Assembly (NCBI GenBank): GCA_965214305.1
Contig: OZ243949.1
Location: forward strand, 1,364,001 to 1,428,000
Direction: 5' to 3'
From: Azophilus sp965214305
Lineage (GTDB): Bacteria > Pseudomonadota > Gammaproteobacteria > Pseudomonadales > Azotimanducaceae
DNA: 64,000 nt
Shown: one piece after another, positions 51,545 to 59,774 of the stretch
Numbering within the stretch: the first letter of the stretch is position 1
How the letters are laid out: every line of letters begins with the position of its first letter
Position numbers and translations under genes: made by a program
The notes under the pieces: generated by a model
What the model was told of the DNA's origin: nothing
Database searches by the model: none
What the model saw: the letters and a program-made list of their open reading frames with translations, nothing else

Positions 51545-53122
51545 TGTCAACCCAAAGCACAGATGTCGTGTTTTCTCCAATGCAGAGATGTCGTCTTTTG
51601 GGCGAGTGAGGATGCTATGAAGGCCCTGGGTTCGCCCGGTTCCGGCGCATAGGGAGCGTAGCGACCGAAGCACCGGAACCGGGCGGGCGCCGGCCCCGGT
51701 CCCCGCCGCCCTCATCGGGCGCCTCGACGCGCTTCGGCTTCGGCGATGTCGCGCCGGATTATCCGGTTCCACGGATGGTCCGCCGGCGGTTTGCGGTTGG
51801 GCTGGGAAAGCTGGCGCGCCTTCGCCTCGTTCACGGTGTGCCGTACGCTCTTCCCGTCGTCCAGCGCCACCGGCGCCTCGCCCTCGGCCAGCACCCGGAA
51901 AGCCAGCGGGCGGCCCTTGCACAGAACGCTCACTTCTCGGCCGAAGGCGTCGCACACGGTCACAGAGGCGCCGCGCAAACGGTACCCCTTGCCTTGGCCG
52001 ATGATCTGACAATCGCGGTTCAAATACTGGAAGGCGAGGTTCTTCGACAGCTTGCGCGCGGCATGCCGGCGCAGGATCAGGCCCAGCTCTTCGGCGTCAT
52101 GCAGCACCGCCCGGCGCGCGTCCTCCCCGCTTTTGGGCGCCACCGCGAAACGCCGGTTGTGGTCCTCCATGAACGACGGCGGAAAGGCGTTGCCCGCCTC
52201 CATCGAGCCGACTCCTTCCAGCCTCAACTCCTTCACCAGGCGGTCCCGCAGCGTCTGGTTGGCCCGCTCCACACGGCCCTTGGCCTGCGGCGTGTTGGCC
52301 TGGATCGGCTCGATGTCCAACGTCTTCACCGCCCGTGTGAACCGCGTCGCCTTGCCTTCCTGGCGCCCGCGGTTCACCCGGAAGATGCTGTGCCGGTCCG
52401 AATACAGCGCCACCGGACGCCCGTAACGGCCCGGATAAACGCCCGGAGCCTCCATATACGCCTCGGTCGTCTCCGCCGGAACAAAACGCAAATACAAAAG
52501 CCGCCCGGTGGCGTCGTCGATGAACACGATCAGCGTGCAGCCCCCCCCCCGGCCCTCGAACCAAGCATGCGGCGAACCGTCCAGTTGAACCAACTCGCCA
52601 AAACACGCCCGCCGAGGCCGGCGCTGGTGAACCCGGGCCTGCCGCCGCGACTTCGCCTTCCACAAGCCGTCCGCGACCATCCATTGGCGCAGCGTCCCGG
52701 CGCTCAGCCGATACCCGTGAACCTCCGTCAACTTCTCACAAGCCAGCGTGGGACCGAAATCCGCATAGCGCTCGCGCGCCCGGTCCATCACCTCCCGGCG
52801 AACAGCCGCGTCAATCACGTTGTTCGGCGGCCGCCCGCGGCGCCTCGAAACCAACCCCGCCGCTCCATCGCCGCGATACCGCCGAACCAGACGCTGAACC
52901 TGGCGAACGCTCATCCCCAACCGCTCGGCAGCTTCACGCTGCCGAAGACGCCTCGCCGCCACCTTGCGAACCACACCCAAGCGGTCAATCTCCTCGCCGC
53001 TCATCAATACGTCCTCTCTTCCCAAAACCCGATGCCCCCTGCCAAAGCAAAAAACATCTTTGCACTCAAAAAGACGACATCTCTGAATTGCACAAACACG
53101 ACATTACTGCTTTGCGTTGATA
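51545..53122. mobile_element. Third ISNCY-type element, diverged from copies 1 and 2
   Basis: Ends TGTCAACCCAAAGCACAGAT and (other strand) TATCAACGCAAAGCAGTAAT, with internal boxes ending GTCGTC/GTCGTG in place of GTCCCC. 16-bp flanking repeats CGAGCGAGACAGGGGC at 51529-51544 and 53123-53138. The right tip has A where G is expected (TATCAA). Confidence 0.88.
51712..53004 (-). CDS. ISNCY family transposase, second type
   Basis: 430 residues from ATG 53004 (GAGAGG eight bases upstream; a TTG at 53025 would add seven). HTH LRQREAAERLGMSVRQVQRL; DDE core ELVQLDGSPHAWFEG, ALYSDRHSIFRVN and KGRVERANQTLRDRL. Clearly the same family as copies 1 and 2 but substantially diverged. A run of C in GRGGGCTLIV (52541-52550 region) is a possible slippage site. 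Confidence 0.9.
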   Translation of the reverse strand: MSGEEIDRLGVVRKVAARRLRQREAAERLGMSVRQVQRLVRRYRGDGAAGLVSRRRGRPPNNVIDAAVRREVMDRARERYADFGPTLACEKLTEVHGYRLSAGTLRQWMVADGLWKAKSRRQARVHQRRPRRACFGELVQLDGSPHAWFEGRGGGCTLIVFIDDATGRLLYLRFVPAETTEAYMEAPGVYPGRYGRPVALYSDRHSIFRVNRGRQEGKATRFTRAVKTLDIEPIQANTPQAKGRVERANQTLRDRLVKELRLEGVGSMEAGNAFPPSFMEDHNRRFAVAPKSGEDARRAVLHDAEELGLILRRHAARKLSKNLAFQYLNRDCQIIGQGKGYRLRGASVTVCDAFGREVSVLCKGRPLAFRVLAEGEAPVALDDGKSVRHTVNEAKARQLSQPNRKPPADHPWNRIIRRDIAEAEARRGAR

Positions 53123-53202
53123 CGAGCGAGACAGGGGCTTGTTGTCCGCTAACCCTTTGAACTATATTGCTTGCCCAGCAACGATCCACACTGAGAGAAA
53201 AG

Positions 53203-53589
53203 ATGACTGACGCCAAGTTCGCTCCTGAAAAAGGGGGCAGTGTTGCCTTGCGCTTGCTAGTAACCGAAAGCGAGTTGGAGGGTTCGTTCGTGGCTGTCTG
53301 CCTAGAGCACTACATTGTTGGTCAGGGCGGTACGCCGAACGAGGCGTTTTTGAATTTCCAATCCGTCCTTGCATCCGAATTGGCTTACGGTATACAGCAT
53401 TATGGAACGGATCACATTTTGGACGACATTCCGCCCGCGCCAAGAGAATATGTGGACAGATTCAATCAAGGTGGCCCCGCGACCCGACGCGACATTGATC
53501 CAATAGAAATCACCATTGGCGACGAATGGAAAACCATTAGCCCGTTGCAAAAAGTTGAAATTCAAGGAAATCTTGCCGAAGCGGCCTAG
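53203..53589 (+). CDS. Small protein with HicB-like N-terminus
   Basis: 128 residues. ALRLLVTESELEGSFVAVCL then VGQGGTPNEAFLNFQSVLAS resembles the HicB antitoxin fold (a degraded RNase-H-like strand pair: FVAxC...GQGxTxxEA). The C-terminal half (DDIPPAPREYVDRFNQGG) has no HTH that I recognise. It is followed six bases later by another small gene, so a two-gene unit is likely. The family call is tentative. Confidence 0.55.
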   Translation: MTDAKFAPEKGGSVALRLLVTESELEGSFVAVCLEHYIVGQGGTPNEAFLNFQSVLASELAYGIQHYGTDHILDDIPPAPREYVDRFNQGGPATRRDIDPIEITIGDEWKTISPLQKVEIQGNLAEAA

Positions 53590-53594
53590 TATTT

Positions 53595-53834
53595 ATGGCC
53601 ATGCGGACACACGGCGCTTTGACGCTGGGGGAGTTGATTTGCGAAGCGAGACGTAGCGGGTGTAGCGTAGTCCAATCCAATTCCGTCACTAGGGGCGAGT
53701 TTGGCGAGTTTTCAAAGCAACGCTATTTGGTGCGAGAAAACCATAGGGCGGTTGCCCTGCCCCATACTCCCGATGATGGTCTGTTGCTCCCGCCTGAGCG
53801 GGTAGATTCGATCAAATCCAGATTGGGCATGTAA
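53595..53834 (+). CDS. Small protein, possible HicA-like toxin partner
   Basis: 79 residues: LTLGELICEARRSGCSVVQS then RYLVRENHRAVALPHTPDDG and a tail ERVDSIKSRLGM. The general plan of a helix, a strand with the basic/His turn, then VALP and a final amphipathic helix recalls HicA double-stranded-RNA-binding-like toxins, but the key GSHxxF motif is not evident. It could instead be an unknown partner protein. Confidence 0.5.
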   Translation: MAMRTHGALTLGELICEARRSGCSVVQSNSVTRGEFGEFSKQRYLVRENHRAVALPHTPDDGLLLPPERVDSIKSRLGM

Positions 53835-53904
53835 TCCGCACTCGCTCATTACCGGAATGTGTTGCGGATTCTGCTACATAATTCCCCTCGCATATGGCGA
53901 GTGG

Positions 53905-53945
53905 GGGCGGATTTGCAGCCGCGAATTCCTATGGCGCAGGCCCGT
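53905..53945. repeat. Half copy of repeat A
   Basis: GGGCGGATTTGCAGCCGCGA then TTCCTATGGCGCAGGCCCGT matches the inner and outer right arm of repeat A. Confidence 0.65.
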
Positions 53946-53968
53946 GGGCGGACCGGACAGAATCAGAG

Positions 53969-54892
53969 TCAAGTTGCTTCCGGTGGTGCTGGCCGTCCCA
54001 CAAGTTGCCGATAACGGTGCTTGTGGCGTTGGCTGGACAGTTCGTCACCCATCTTCTTGGCGATACGCGCCAGATTGAAGTGCGCATCGGCCAACTCCGG
54101 TGCCATGAGGTAGTGCTCCGTAGCCCGCTCAAGCTCATCGAGTTCGTCGAAGATGGTGCCGATGTTGTAGTGGGCCAATGGATGGTCGCCAACCACCGCC
54201 AACGCCAACCCGTAGTGTCGCTTGGCCTCGCGAATATCCCCCTTGAGTTGATAGAGGCGACCCAAATTGACGTGGGCATCCGCATTCTCCGGGTCGAGTT
54301 GCAGGGCGCGACGGTAGCATTCGGGGGCTTTGCGAACATCCACCTCTTCCAAGTCCAAGCCGAGGTTGTACCATTCGTCGCTACTCAATTCGTCGGTTTC
54401 CACGGCGGCGGCCATGTGATTGTGCGCCAAATCCGCGACGTTATCCGCCAATTCCCGCACCGAGAAATTGATGTGCGCCTGACCACTCTCAACAGCCCAG
54501 ATTTGCTGTTCGCCACCGATCACCACATTGCCGCCGTCGGCAAATATGCGCACGCTGGCCAGCGACTTCACCGATTTGAGTTCCCGACGCAATTTGCCAA
54601 GCGAACGATAAATATCGCGGGCGTTCAGGCCCGCATCCATGAGGCCCTTGGCCGTGCGCAACAACACGATATCCTGAAAACGGAAGCGGAACTTGCCGCT
54701 GGTATCGCGTCCCGGATCAAGGATGCCCCGGCGCACATAATGACGCACCTGGCTGGGTCTCAAACCAATGAGACCGGCCACCTCTTTCGTGCTGTAGCCA
54801 CCGAGGTAGGTCTGAGTTCTGATGTTCTTGGACTCTGAGTCCTTGGGCACGGCAACGGTACCTTTCTTATGGCGGCCTTGCTTTGCTTGCAT
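53969..54892 (-). CDS. MerR-type HTH regulator with TPR repeats
   Basis: 307 residues from the ATG at 54892 (MQAKQGRHKKGTVAVPKDSE). Residues ~32-100 are a MerR-like winged helix (GYSTKEVAGLIGLRPSQVRH; AKGLMDAGLNARDIYRSLGK). The C-terminal ~120 residues are TPR repeats (AEAWYNLG-like: SDEWYNLGLDLEEVDVRKAP; AHYNIGTIFDELDELERATE). Such regulators are thought to sense protein partners, not small metal ions; no Cys effector site is seen. It lies upstream of sulP on the same strand with 245 bases between. Confidence 0.88.
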   Translation of the reverse strand: MQAKQGRHKKGTVAVPKDSESKNIRTQTYLGGYSTKEVAGLIGLRPSQVRHYVRRGILDPGRDTSGKFRFRFQDIVLLRTAKGLMDAGLNARDIYRSLGKLRRELKSVKSLASVRIFADGGNVVIGGEQQIWAVESGQAHINFSVRELADNVADLAHNHMAAAVETDELSSDEWYNLGLDLEEVDVRKAPECYRRALQLDPENADAHVNLGRLYQLKGDIREAKRHYGLALAVVGDHPLAHYNIGTIFDELDELERATEHYLMAPELADAHFNLARIAKKMGDELSSQRHKHRYRQLVGRPAPPEAT

Positions 54893-55137
54893 TCCCCAAC
54901 GCCGCCGCGTATTGCGGCCGCGGCGGCATAATCCCCACCCCTTGCCTCCCAACAGATGACGGTCTTGTATCGCATTGGGGATTGGCTGCGCATTACGGTA
55001 ATGCGCCCTTGTGGCGCGCGCAAACCAGAGGCTTGAAAAGCCCACAACCACACTGGCGAGGCCAGCGGAAAACTCAAAATCGCGCTTTGTGGGACCCCCG
55101 CCCGCGCCGAAAATGGATGCGATGGCGCGCTAATGAA
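54893..55137. other. Intergenic region between sulP and the MerR-TPR gene
   Basis: No gene is supported; an upstream in-frame extension of the regulator (MVVGFSSLWFARATRAHYRN) is a shadow. Confidence 0.5.
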
Positions 55138-57015
55138 TCAATGGCTGGTGGTTGACGAAACGTCTGGCGTTGCGGGGCCATCTTGAGGCTTGTCACTTGC
55201 GGCCGTTTCCTGTTCCAATGCCGTCACGGCCTGAGCGGTGGTGAAGAACTGCCGGCCGGTTAACTCGGCAAACAGCCTGGAACGCTTGAGTTGTGCCTCG
55301 GCGGCGGATTTGACATCGGACAGATGCAGCTTGATGCCCCGCTGGTTAAGGCTGTCGTTCAGCCGAGCCAGCATTTCCACGCCGCTCACGTCAATGAGGT
55401 TGATCGCGCCACAAACAAGCACCAGATGCCGCACGGCCGGCCAACGGCCAATGGTGCGCAACAGCCGCGCCTCGGTGTTCTCCGCATTGGCGAAAAAAAG
55501 ATTCTCATCCAAGCGGATGACGAGGATCCGGTGGCCGCTCCGGGCCGCTTCCCGATCCGCGTTTTTGGCTTTTGCGGTGCCGCTGTGCACGGTGCTCAAC
55601 CGGTCGGTATCGCCGACCAGCCCGACCACCGTTACCTGCCCGCGGCTCGACCGCCGCAGGAAAAACGCGATGGAGAGCAACACCCCGACAATCAAACCGC
55701 TCTCCACCCCGAAGGCAAGCACCGTGACAAAAGTGACCAGCTCCGTTACACCGTCTTCCCGATAGATCCGCCAATGGCGCAGAACCGAGCCAAGATCGAT
55801 CAGGCCGACCACAGAGATGATGACGATGGCCGCGAGAGTGGCTTGCGGCAAATTCTTGAAAAGCGGCGTGGCGACCAGCAGCACCGCCAGTATCACCAGT
55901 ACGCAAACCAGTGAACTGACCGGTGTGCGCGCCCCGGCCTGATGGTTCACGCTGCTGCCCGAGAAGCTGCCGGCCACCGGCGTGGCACCGGAAAATCCCG
56001 CAGTCAAGTTGGCGACGCCCAGTGCCAGCAATTCCTGTGGATTATCCACGCGCCTGTGCTCCCGCGCCGCCAATGACGAGCCGATGGTGTAACTCTCCAC
56101 GAAGATCACAGCAGCGATCATGGCCGCCGACGGCATGACCTCCAACCACATGAGCGGGTCGAATGGCGGTAGCGTGAATTCCGGAAAACCACCGGGAACC
56201 TGGCCAGCCGTGGCAACACCGAAGTTAAGATCCAAGTCAAACAAGGCCACAACCAGGGTGGTAAAGAGCAACACGACCAGGGGGGCGACGCGCGCAATCA
56301 GCGCCGAACCCGCCAACATCGGCCAAAAGCGTGCGCCAAGCCGGTCGCCGTACCGGCGCGCCGCCCAAATCAGCGCCAAACTCAGTACGGCGATCAACAA
56401 GGTGGCGGGATTGAGCGATTCGACATTTGCCACCAAACCCCAAAGGGCGGCGATGGGAATAGCGCCCTCATCTTTGCTGATTCCGGTGAAACCGTTCAAC
56501 TGGCTCAGAATGATGAGCACCACTGCGGCGTTGATGAATCCGGTAATCACCGGATAGCTCAACAGATGCACCACAGCGCCCATTTGCGTGACGCGCAGCA
56601 AAAGTAGAAAAAACCCCGCCTCTATGCAGATTACGGTGGTCACCGCCATGGGGCCGCCAGCAAAGCCGGGTGCCAGTTGGCCGATGGCGGCCGCCACCAT
56701 CAGCGCGGCCACGGCCACCGGCCCAACAATCAGATGGCGCGAGGAACCGAAGCACGCATAGACCAGCATCGGTGCCAAACAGGCGTACAGTCCGGCTTGG
56801 GGAGGCAGCCCGGCCAGAAAGGCATAAGCCATGGATTTGGGCACGGAGATAACGGCGACCACCAGCCCGGCCATAAGGTCGTATTGGAAATCGGCGCGTT
56901 GGTAACGTTGCAACACACCGGCGAGCGGCAAGTAGCCGAGCCAGCAGCCGCCCCGGTGGGGCGCAGCGGGCTCAGCGGGAGCGGCGGGTGTTTCGTTTTC
57001 ATTCACGGCCCGCAT
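55138..57015 (-). CDS. SulP family anion transporter with STAS domain
   Basis: 625 residues. The membrane part (~30-440) opens with LMAGLVVAVISVPKSMAYAF and GLPPQAGLYACLAPMLVYACF, the SulP signature, followed by ASGFSGATPVAGSFSGSSVN-type core helices. The C-terminus (~490-590) is a STAS domain (LVCGAINLIDVSGVEMLARL). Substrates in the family include sulfate, bicarbonate and dicarboxylates; which one here is unclear. The last residues before the stop are not conserved. Confidence 0.92.
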   Translation of the reverse strand: MRAVNENETPAAPAEPAAPHRGGCWLGYLPLAGVLQRYQRADFQYDLMAGLVVAVISVPKSMAYAFLAGLPPQAGLYACLAPMLVYACFGSSRHLIVGPVAVAALMVAAAIGQLAPGFAGGPMAVTTVICIEAGFFLLLLRVTQMGAVVHLLSYPVITGFINAAVVLIILSQLNGFTGISKDEGAIPIAALWGLVANVESLNPATLLIAVLSLALIWAARRYGDRLGARFWPMLAGSALIARVAPLVVLLFTTLVVALFDLDLNFGVATAGQVPGGFPEFTLPPFDPLMWLEVMPSAAMIAAVIFVESYTIGSSLAAREHRRVDNPQELLALGVANLTAGFSGATPVAGSFSGSSVNHQAGARTPVSSLVCVLVILAVLLVATPLFKNLPQATLAAIVIISVVGLIDLGSVLRHWRIYREDGVTELVTFVTVLAFGVESGLIVGVLLSIAFFLRRSSRGQVTVVGLVGDTDRLSTVHSGTAKAKNADREAARSGHRILVIRLDENLFFANAENTEARLLRTIGRWPAVRHLVLVCGAINLIDVSGVEMLARLNDSLNQRGIKLHLSDVKSAAEAQLKRSRLFAELTGRQFFTTAQAVTALEQETAASDKPQDGPATPDVSSTTSH

Positions 57016-57095
57016 TGTACCCGCACCGCGTTCCGCCCGGCTTATCCCCGTAATCCACCAGGGCGAGCGCGCCGCTCAGGCCGATGGCCGAAACG

Positions 57096-57112
57096 CCTAG
57101 GAGCCTCTGCCG
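57096..57112. repeat. Repeat A end at the FAD oxidase stop
   Basis: CCTAGGAGCCTCTGCCG; the CTA at 57097-57099 is the minus-strand stop. Confidence 0.7.
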
Positions 57113-58134
57113 ACGATCACCCTGCCCGGATTCAGCAGGTTCTCGGGGTCCAAGCTGGCTTTCAAGCGTTTCATCAACGCGATCTCGGCGCTCGTTCGGC
57201 TTTGCGGCAGCCAATGGCGTTTTTCAAGACCGATGCCATGTTCCGCGGAAACCGAACCCTGGTACCGTGCAAGGGGTTCGTAGACACATTGATCGGCTGC
57301 TTCGCGCAAATCACCCTGGACGTTCGGTCGCAGGAAGAAATGCAGGTTGCCGTCCGCAACGTGGCCAAGGGTATAGAGGGTGCCCCGCGGCCACAGGCGC
57401 AACGTTCGCTCCCTAACTTCCGCGACATAAGCTTCCATATGCCGGATCGGCAGGTTCAGGTCGTACAAATAAACCGGTGGCGTTTCCAGCACCGCTTCAA
57501 AGTCTTCGCGTACCTTCCAGATGTCCGCGACTTCCCGGGCGGATTGGGCGATGACGGCATCCGCGATGTGCCCTTTTTTTAGCGCCTTGCCCAGCACCGT
57601 CTCGAAGCGAGCCGCATCCGTCTCCGGATCACTGCCTTCGGCCTCAACGACGATGTAAAACGGATAATCCCGGGGCAGCGGGGCGCGGTGGCCATTTTCC
57701 CCGGTGACCGCCCGGTAATAGTCGCCCCACATGATCTCGTAGGCGCTTAAGTTGCTCCCCAATTCGGTTTGCAGGTGGGCGAGCAGTTCCGTCACCCGGG
57801 TAAAATTGTCGAGTGCCAGCAAGGCATCCTGGCGACTGGCGGATTTGCGGAAGAGCCGCAACAGCACGCGCGTGACGACACCGAGGGTGCCCTCACTGCC
57901 GATAAAGAGTTGTTTGATGTCGTAACCGGCGTTGTTCTTCAACATCCGGTTCATGGATGAAATCACCGTGCCGTCGGCGAGCACGGCTTCGAGCCCGAGT
58001 ACCAAATTGCGCATCATCCCGTAACGCAACACATTGATGCCGCCGGCGTTGGTCGCAACATTGCCGCCTATGGTGCAGCTGCCGCGGGCACCGAGGTCCA
58101 GGGGAAAATACAGGCCCTGGGCCTCTTTTGTCAT
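57097..58134 (-). CDS. FAD-linked oxidase (D-lactate/D-2-hydroxyacid dehydrogenase type), N-terminally truncated
   Basis: 345 residues where relatives have ~460. The frame starts near the second half of the FAD domain: LYFPLDLGARGSCTIGGNVA and NAGGINVLRYGMMRNLVLGL, then the cap domain and a conserved end with GHVADGNLHFFLRPN and SVSAEHGIGLEKRHWL. The first ~110 residues with the pyrophosphate loop are missing. GGGAGG precedes the ATG at 58134, yet another ATG at 58195 with GAGGGAGA begins a different frame (MKPTWFHLQAKPLMDGFWEV). A deletion or rearrangement is likely; activity is doubtful. Confidence 0.78.
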   Translation of the reverse strand: MTKEAQGLYFPLDLGARGSCTIGGNVATNAGGINVLRYGMMRNLVLGLEAVLADGTVISSMNRMLKNNAGYDIKQLFIGSEGTLGVVTRVLLRLFRKSASRQDALLALDNFTRVTELLAHLQTELGSNLSAYEIMWGDYYRAVTGENGHRAPLPRDYPFYIVVEAEGSDPETDAARFETVLGKALKKGHIADAVIAQSAREVADIWKVREDFEAVLETPPVYLYDLNLPIRHMEAYVAEVRERTLRLWPRGTLYTLGHVADGNLHFFLRPNVQGDLREAADQCVYEPLARYQGSVSAEHGIGLEKRHWLPQSRTSAEIALMKRLKASLDPENLLNPGRVIVGRGS

Positions 58135-58267
58135 TGACCTCCCAAAAACCGTCCATCAGCGGCTTGGCCTGCAAGTGGAACCAAGTCGGTTTCATGATGT
58201 CTCCCTCTTCATGGCGTCATGCCATGTCCAACTAACTAATGCGGAATCAGCGGCGCGGGCTCCCAGC

Positions 58268-59014
58268 CTATTGAATCGAGCGTCCGCCGTCGACATCAAG
58301 CGCCACACCGGTCAGAAAAGATGCCTCGTCGGAAGCCAGAAAAACGCAGGCGTCGGCCACATCCTCCGGGATTGCCCGCCGTCCCATCGGGATACCCGCG
58401 ATTACAGCTTCGTTCACAGTTTCCGACAGTTCCGCAAAACCTGTTGCTTGCAAATCGAAACCGGTGGGCGCGGAAACCGGACAGACGCAGTTCACCCGGA
58501 TGTTGGGTGCCAACTCCACCGCCAGAGCTTTCGTCAAGGTAATGACGGCACCTTTGGCCGCGTAGTAGGCCGACATGCCCGGGCGCGGGCGCTTGGCACC
58601 AATGGACGAGGTGCTGATCAGACTGCTGCCCGTCGGCATATGGGGCACCGCGTACTTGGTCGCCAGAAACAGGCTGCGCGCGTTGATGGCAAACATGCGG
58701 TCCCAATCTTCAACGCTGAGCTTGAGCGCGGGCGCGCCCCGGTGCGGCACACCCGCATTGGCGCAGAATACGTCGATCTTGCCGTAGGCCTCGACAGCCG
58801 CCGCAACCAGCGCCTGATTCTGGGCCTCGTCCGCCACGTCCACCGCGACGGCAAGCGCCGTTGGCAAACCATCCGCCACGGCTTGCGCACCCGCCAAGTT
58901 GATATCCGCCACAACGACACGCGCGCCTTCGGCCGCGAATTTTTCCGACATGGCCTTGCCAAACCCCGAGGCGCCACCCGTGATGACGACATTTTTGCCC
59001 TCGAATCGTTGCAT
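58268..59014 (-). CDS. SDR family oxidoreductase
   Basis: 248 residues, classical SDR. NAD(P) motif TGGASGFG (residues 12-19), NAG motif FCANAGVPH, catalytic Ser in LISTSSIGAK and YxxxK in YYAAKGAVITLTKALAVEL. C-terminal GVALDVDGGRSIQ. Same strand as the truncated FAD oxidase with 133 bases between, which contains the orphan start at 58195. Substrate unknown. Confidence 0.9.
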   Translation of the reverse strand: MQRFEGKNVVITGGASGFGKAMSEKFAAEGARVVVADINLAGAQAVADGLPTALAVAVDVADEAQNQALVAAAVEAYGKIDVFCANAGVPHRGAPALKLSVEDWDRMFAINARSLFLATKYAVPHMPTGSSLISTSSIGAKRPRPGMSAYYAAKGAVITLTKALAVELAPNIRVNCVCPVSAPTGFDLQATGFAELSETVNEAVIAGIPMGRRAIPEDVADACVFLASDEASFLTGVALDVDGGRSIQ

Positions 59015-59201
59015 TTTTCAGTTCCCCGACCTATCCACCAAAACTTTGTGCCCGGGCACTTTTGCATCGCGATAGGTGCAATCAATACAGCGCCGGATGA
59101 TTGTGGATTATCCCCTTAATGCCAATGACCACAACATCGGGTAGTGGCTCAGTTTCAATTTCCGCTGCCGCAGAGACCTTGCCCGCTTTGGGCTGCGGTA
59201 A

Positions 59202-59217
59202 GGGCAGAGGCTCCTAG
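59202..59217. repeat. Repeat A end
   Basis: GGGCAGAGGCTCCTAG, a right-hand end upstream of the small membrane-protein gene. Confidence 0.65.
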
Positions 59218-59271
59218 ACCCATCGATTACATGATATAACCGCCTTGAGATCGGCAACTTGGGAGCAACGG

Positions 59272-59691
59272 ATGCTCGATTCCCTGCGCAATGAACTGAG
59301 CAAACGAAACTGGTGGATGAACATCATGTACGCCTTCTGCCTGTACATGACCCTCATCTACATGCCCTTTGATGTCTTTTTCAAGCCAGTGGCCGAAGAC
59401 GAGGAAGTCTGGTTCGGTTTTCTACTGGAAGGCTGGTGGGCCAAGGCCACCGCGCCCTTGCACTGGTTAATCTATGGCACCTTGGCTTGGGGCTTCCACC
59501 GAATGGCCCGCTGGATGTGGCCATGGGCGGCCATTTACTGCGCCCAAATCGCGATCGCCATGCTGGTTTGGAATATCGTTAACGACCAGGGCGCGGGCTG
59601 GGGCCTGGGTTTGGTCGCCGGAGCCATCTTCCTGATACCGACCATCGCGCTGTGGCGGGCACGGGCGCGGTTTCAGGCCGACACTGCTTGA
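59272..59691 (+). CDS. Small integral membrane protein of unknown function
   Basis: 139 residues from ATG 59272 with GGGAGCA eight bases upstream. Three to four hydrophobic segments (NWWMNIMYAFCLYMTLIYM; APLHWLIYGTLAWGF; WAAIYCAQIAIAMLVWNIV; GLGLVAGAIFLIPTIALW). The sequence around FDVFFKPVAEDEEVWFGF is distinctive, probably a conserved unknown family. It lies 84 bases before hldE. Confidence 0.75.
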   Translation: MLDSLRNELSKRNWWMNIMYAFCLYMTLIYMPFDVFFKPVAEDEEVWFGFLLEGWWAKATAPLHWLIYGTLAWGFHRMARWMWPWAAIYCAQIAIAMLVWNIVNDQGAGWGLGLVAGAIFLIPTIALWRARARFQADTA

Positions 59692-59774
59692 AACTGGCCG
59701 TTGCCGCTCGCGCAAAAGATATTCCCTGAGTCTGGGATCACGGCCAAACTGGCGCCGATAACGGGCTGTTCGGA

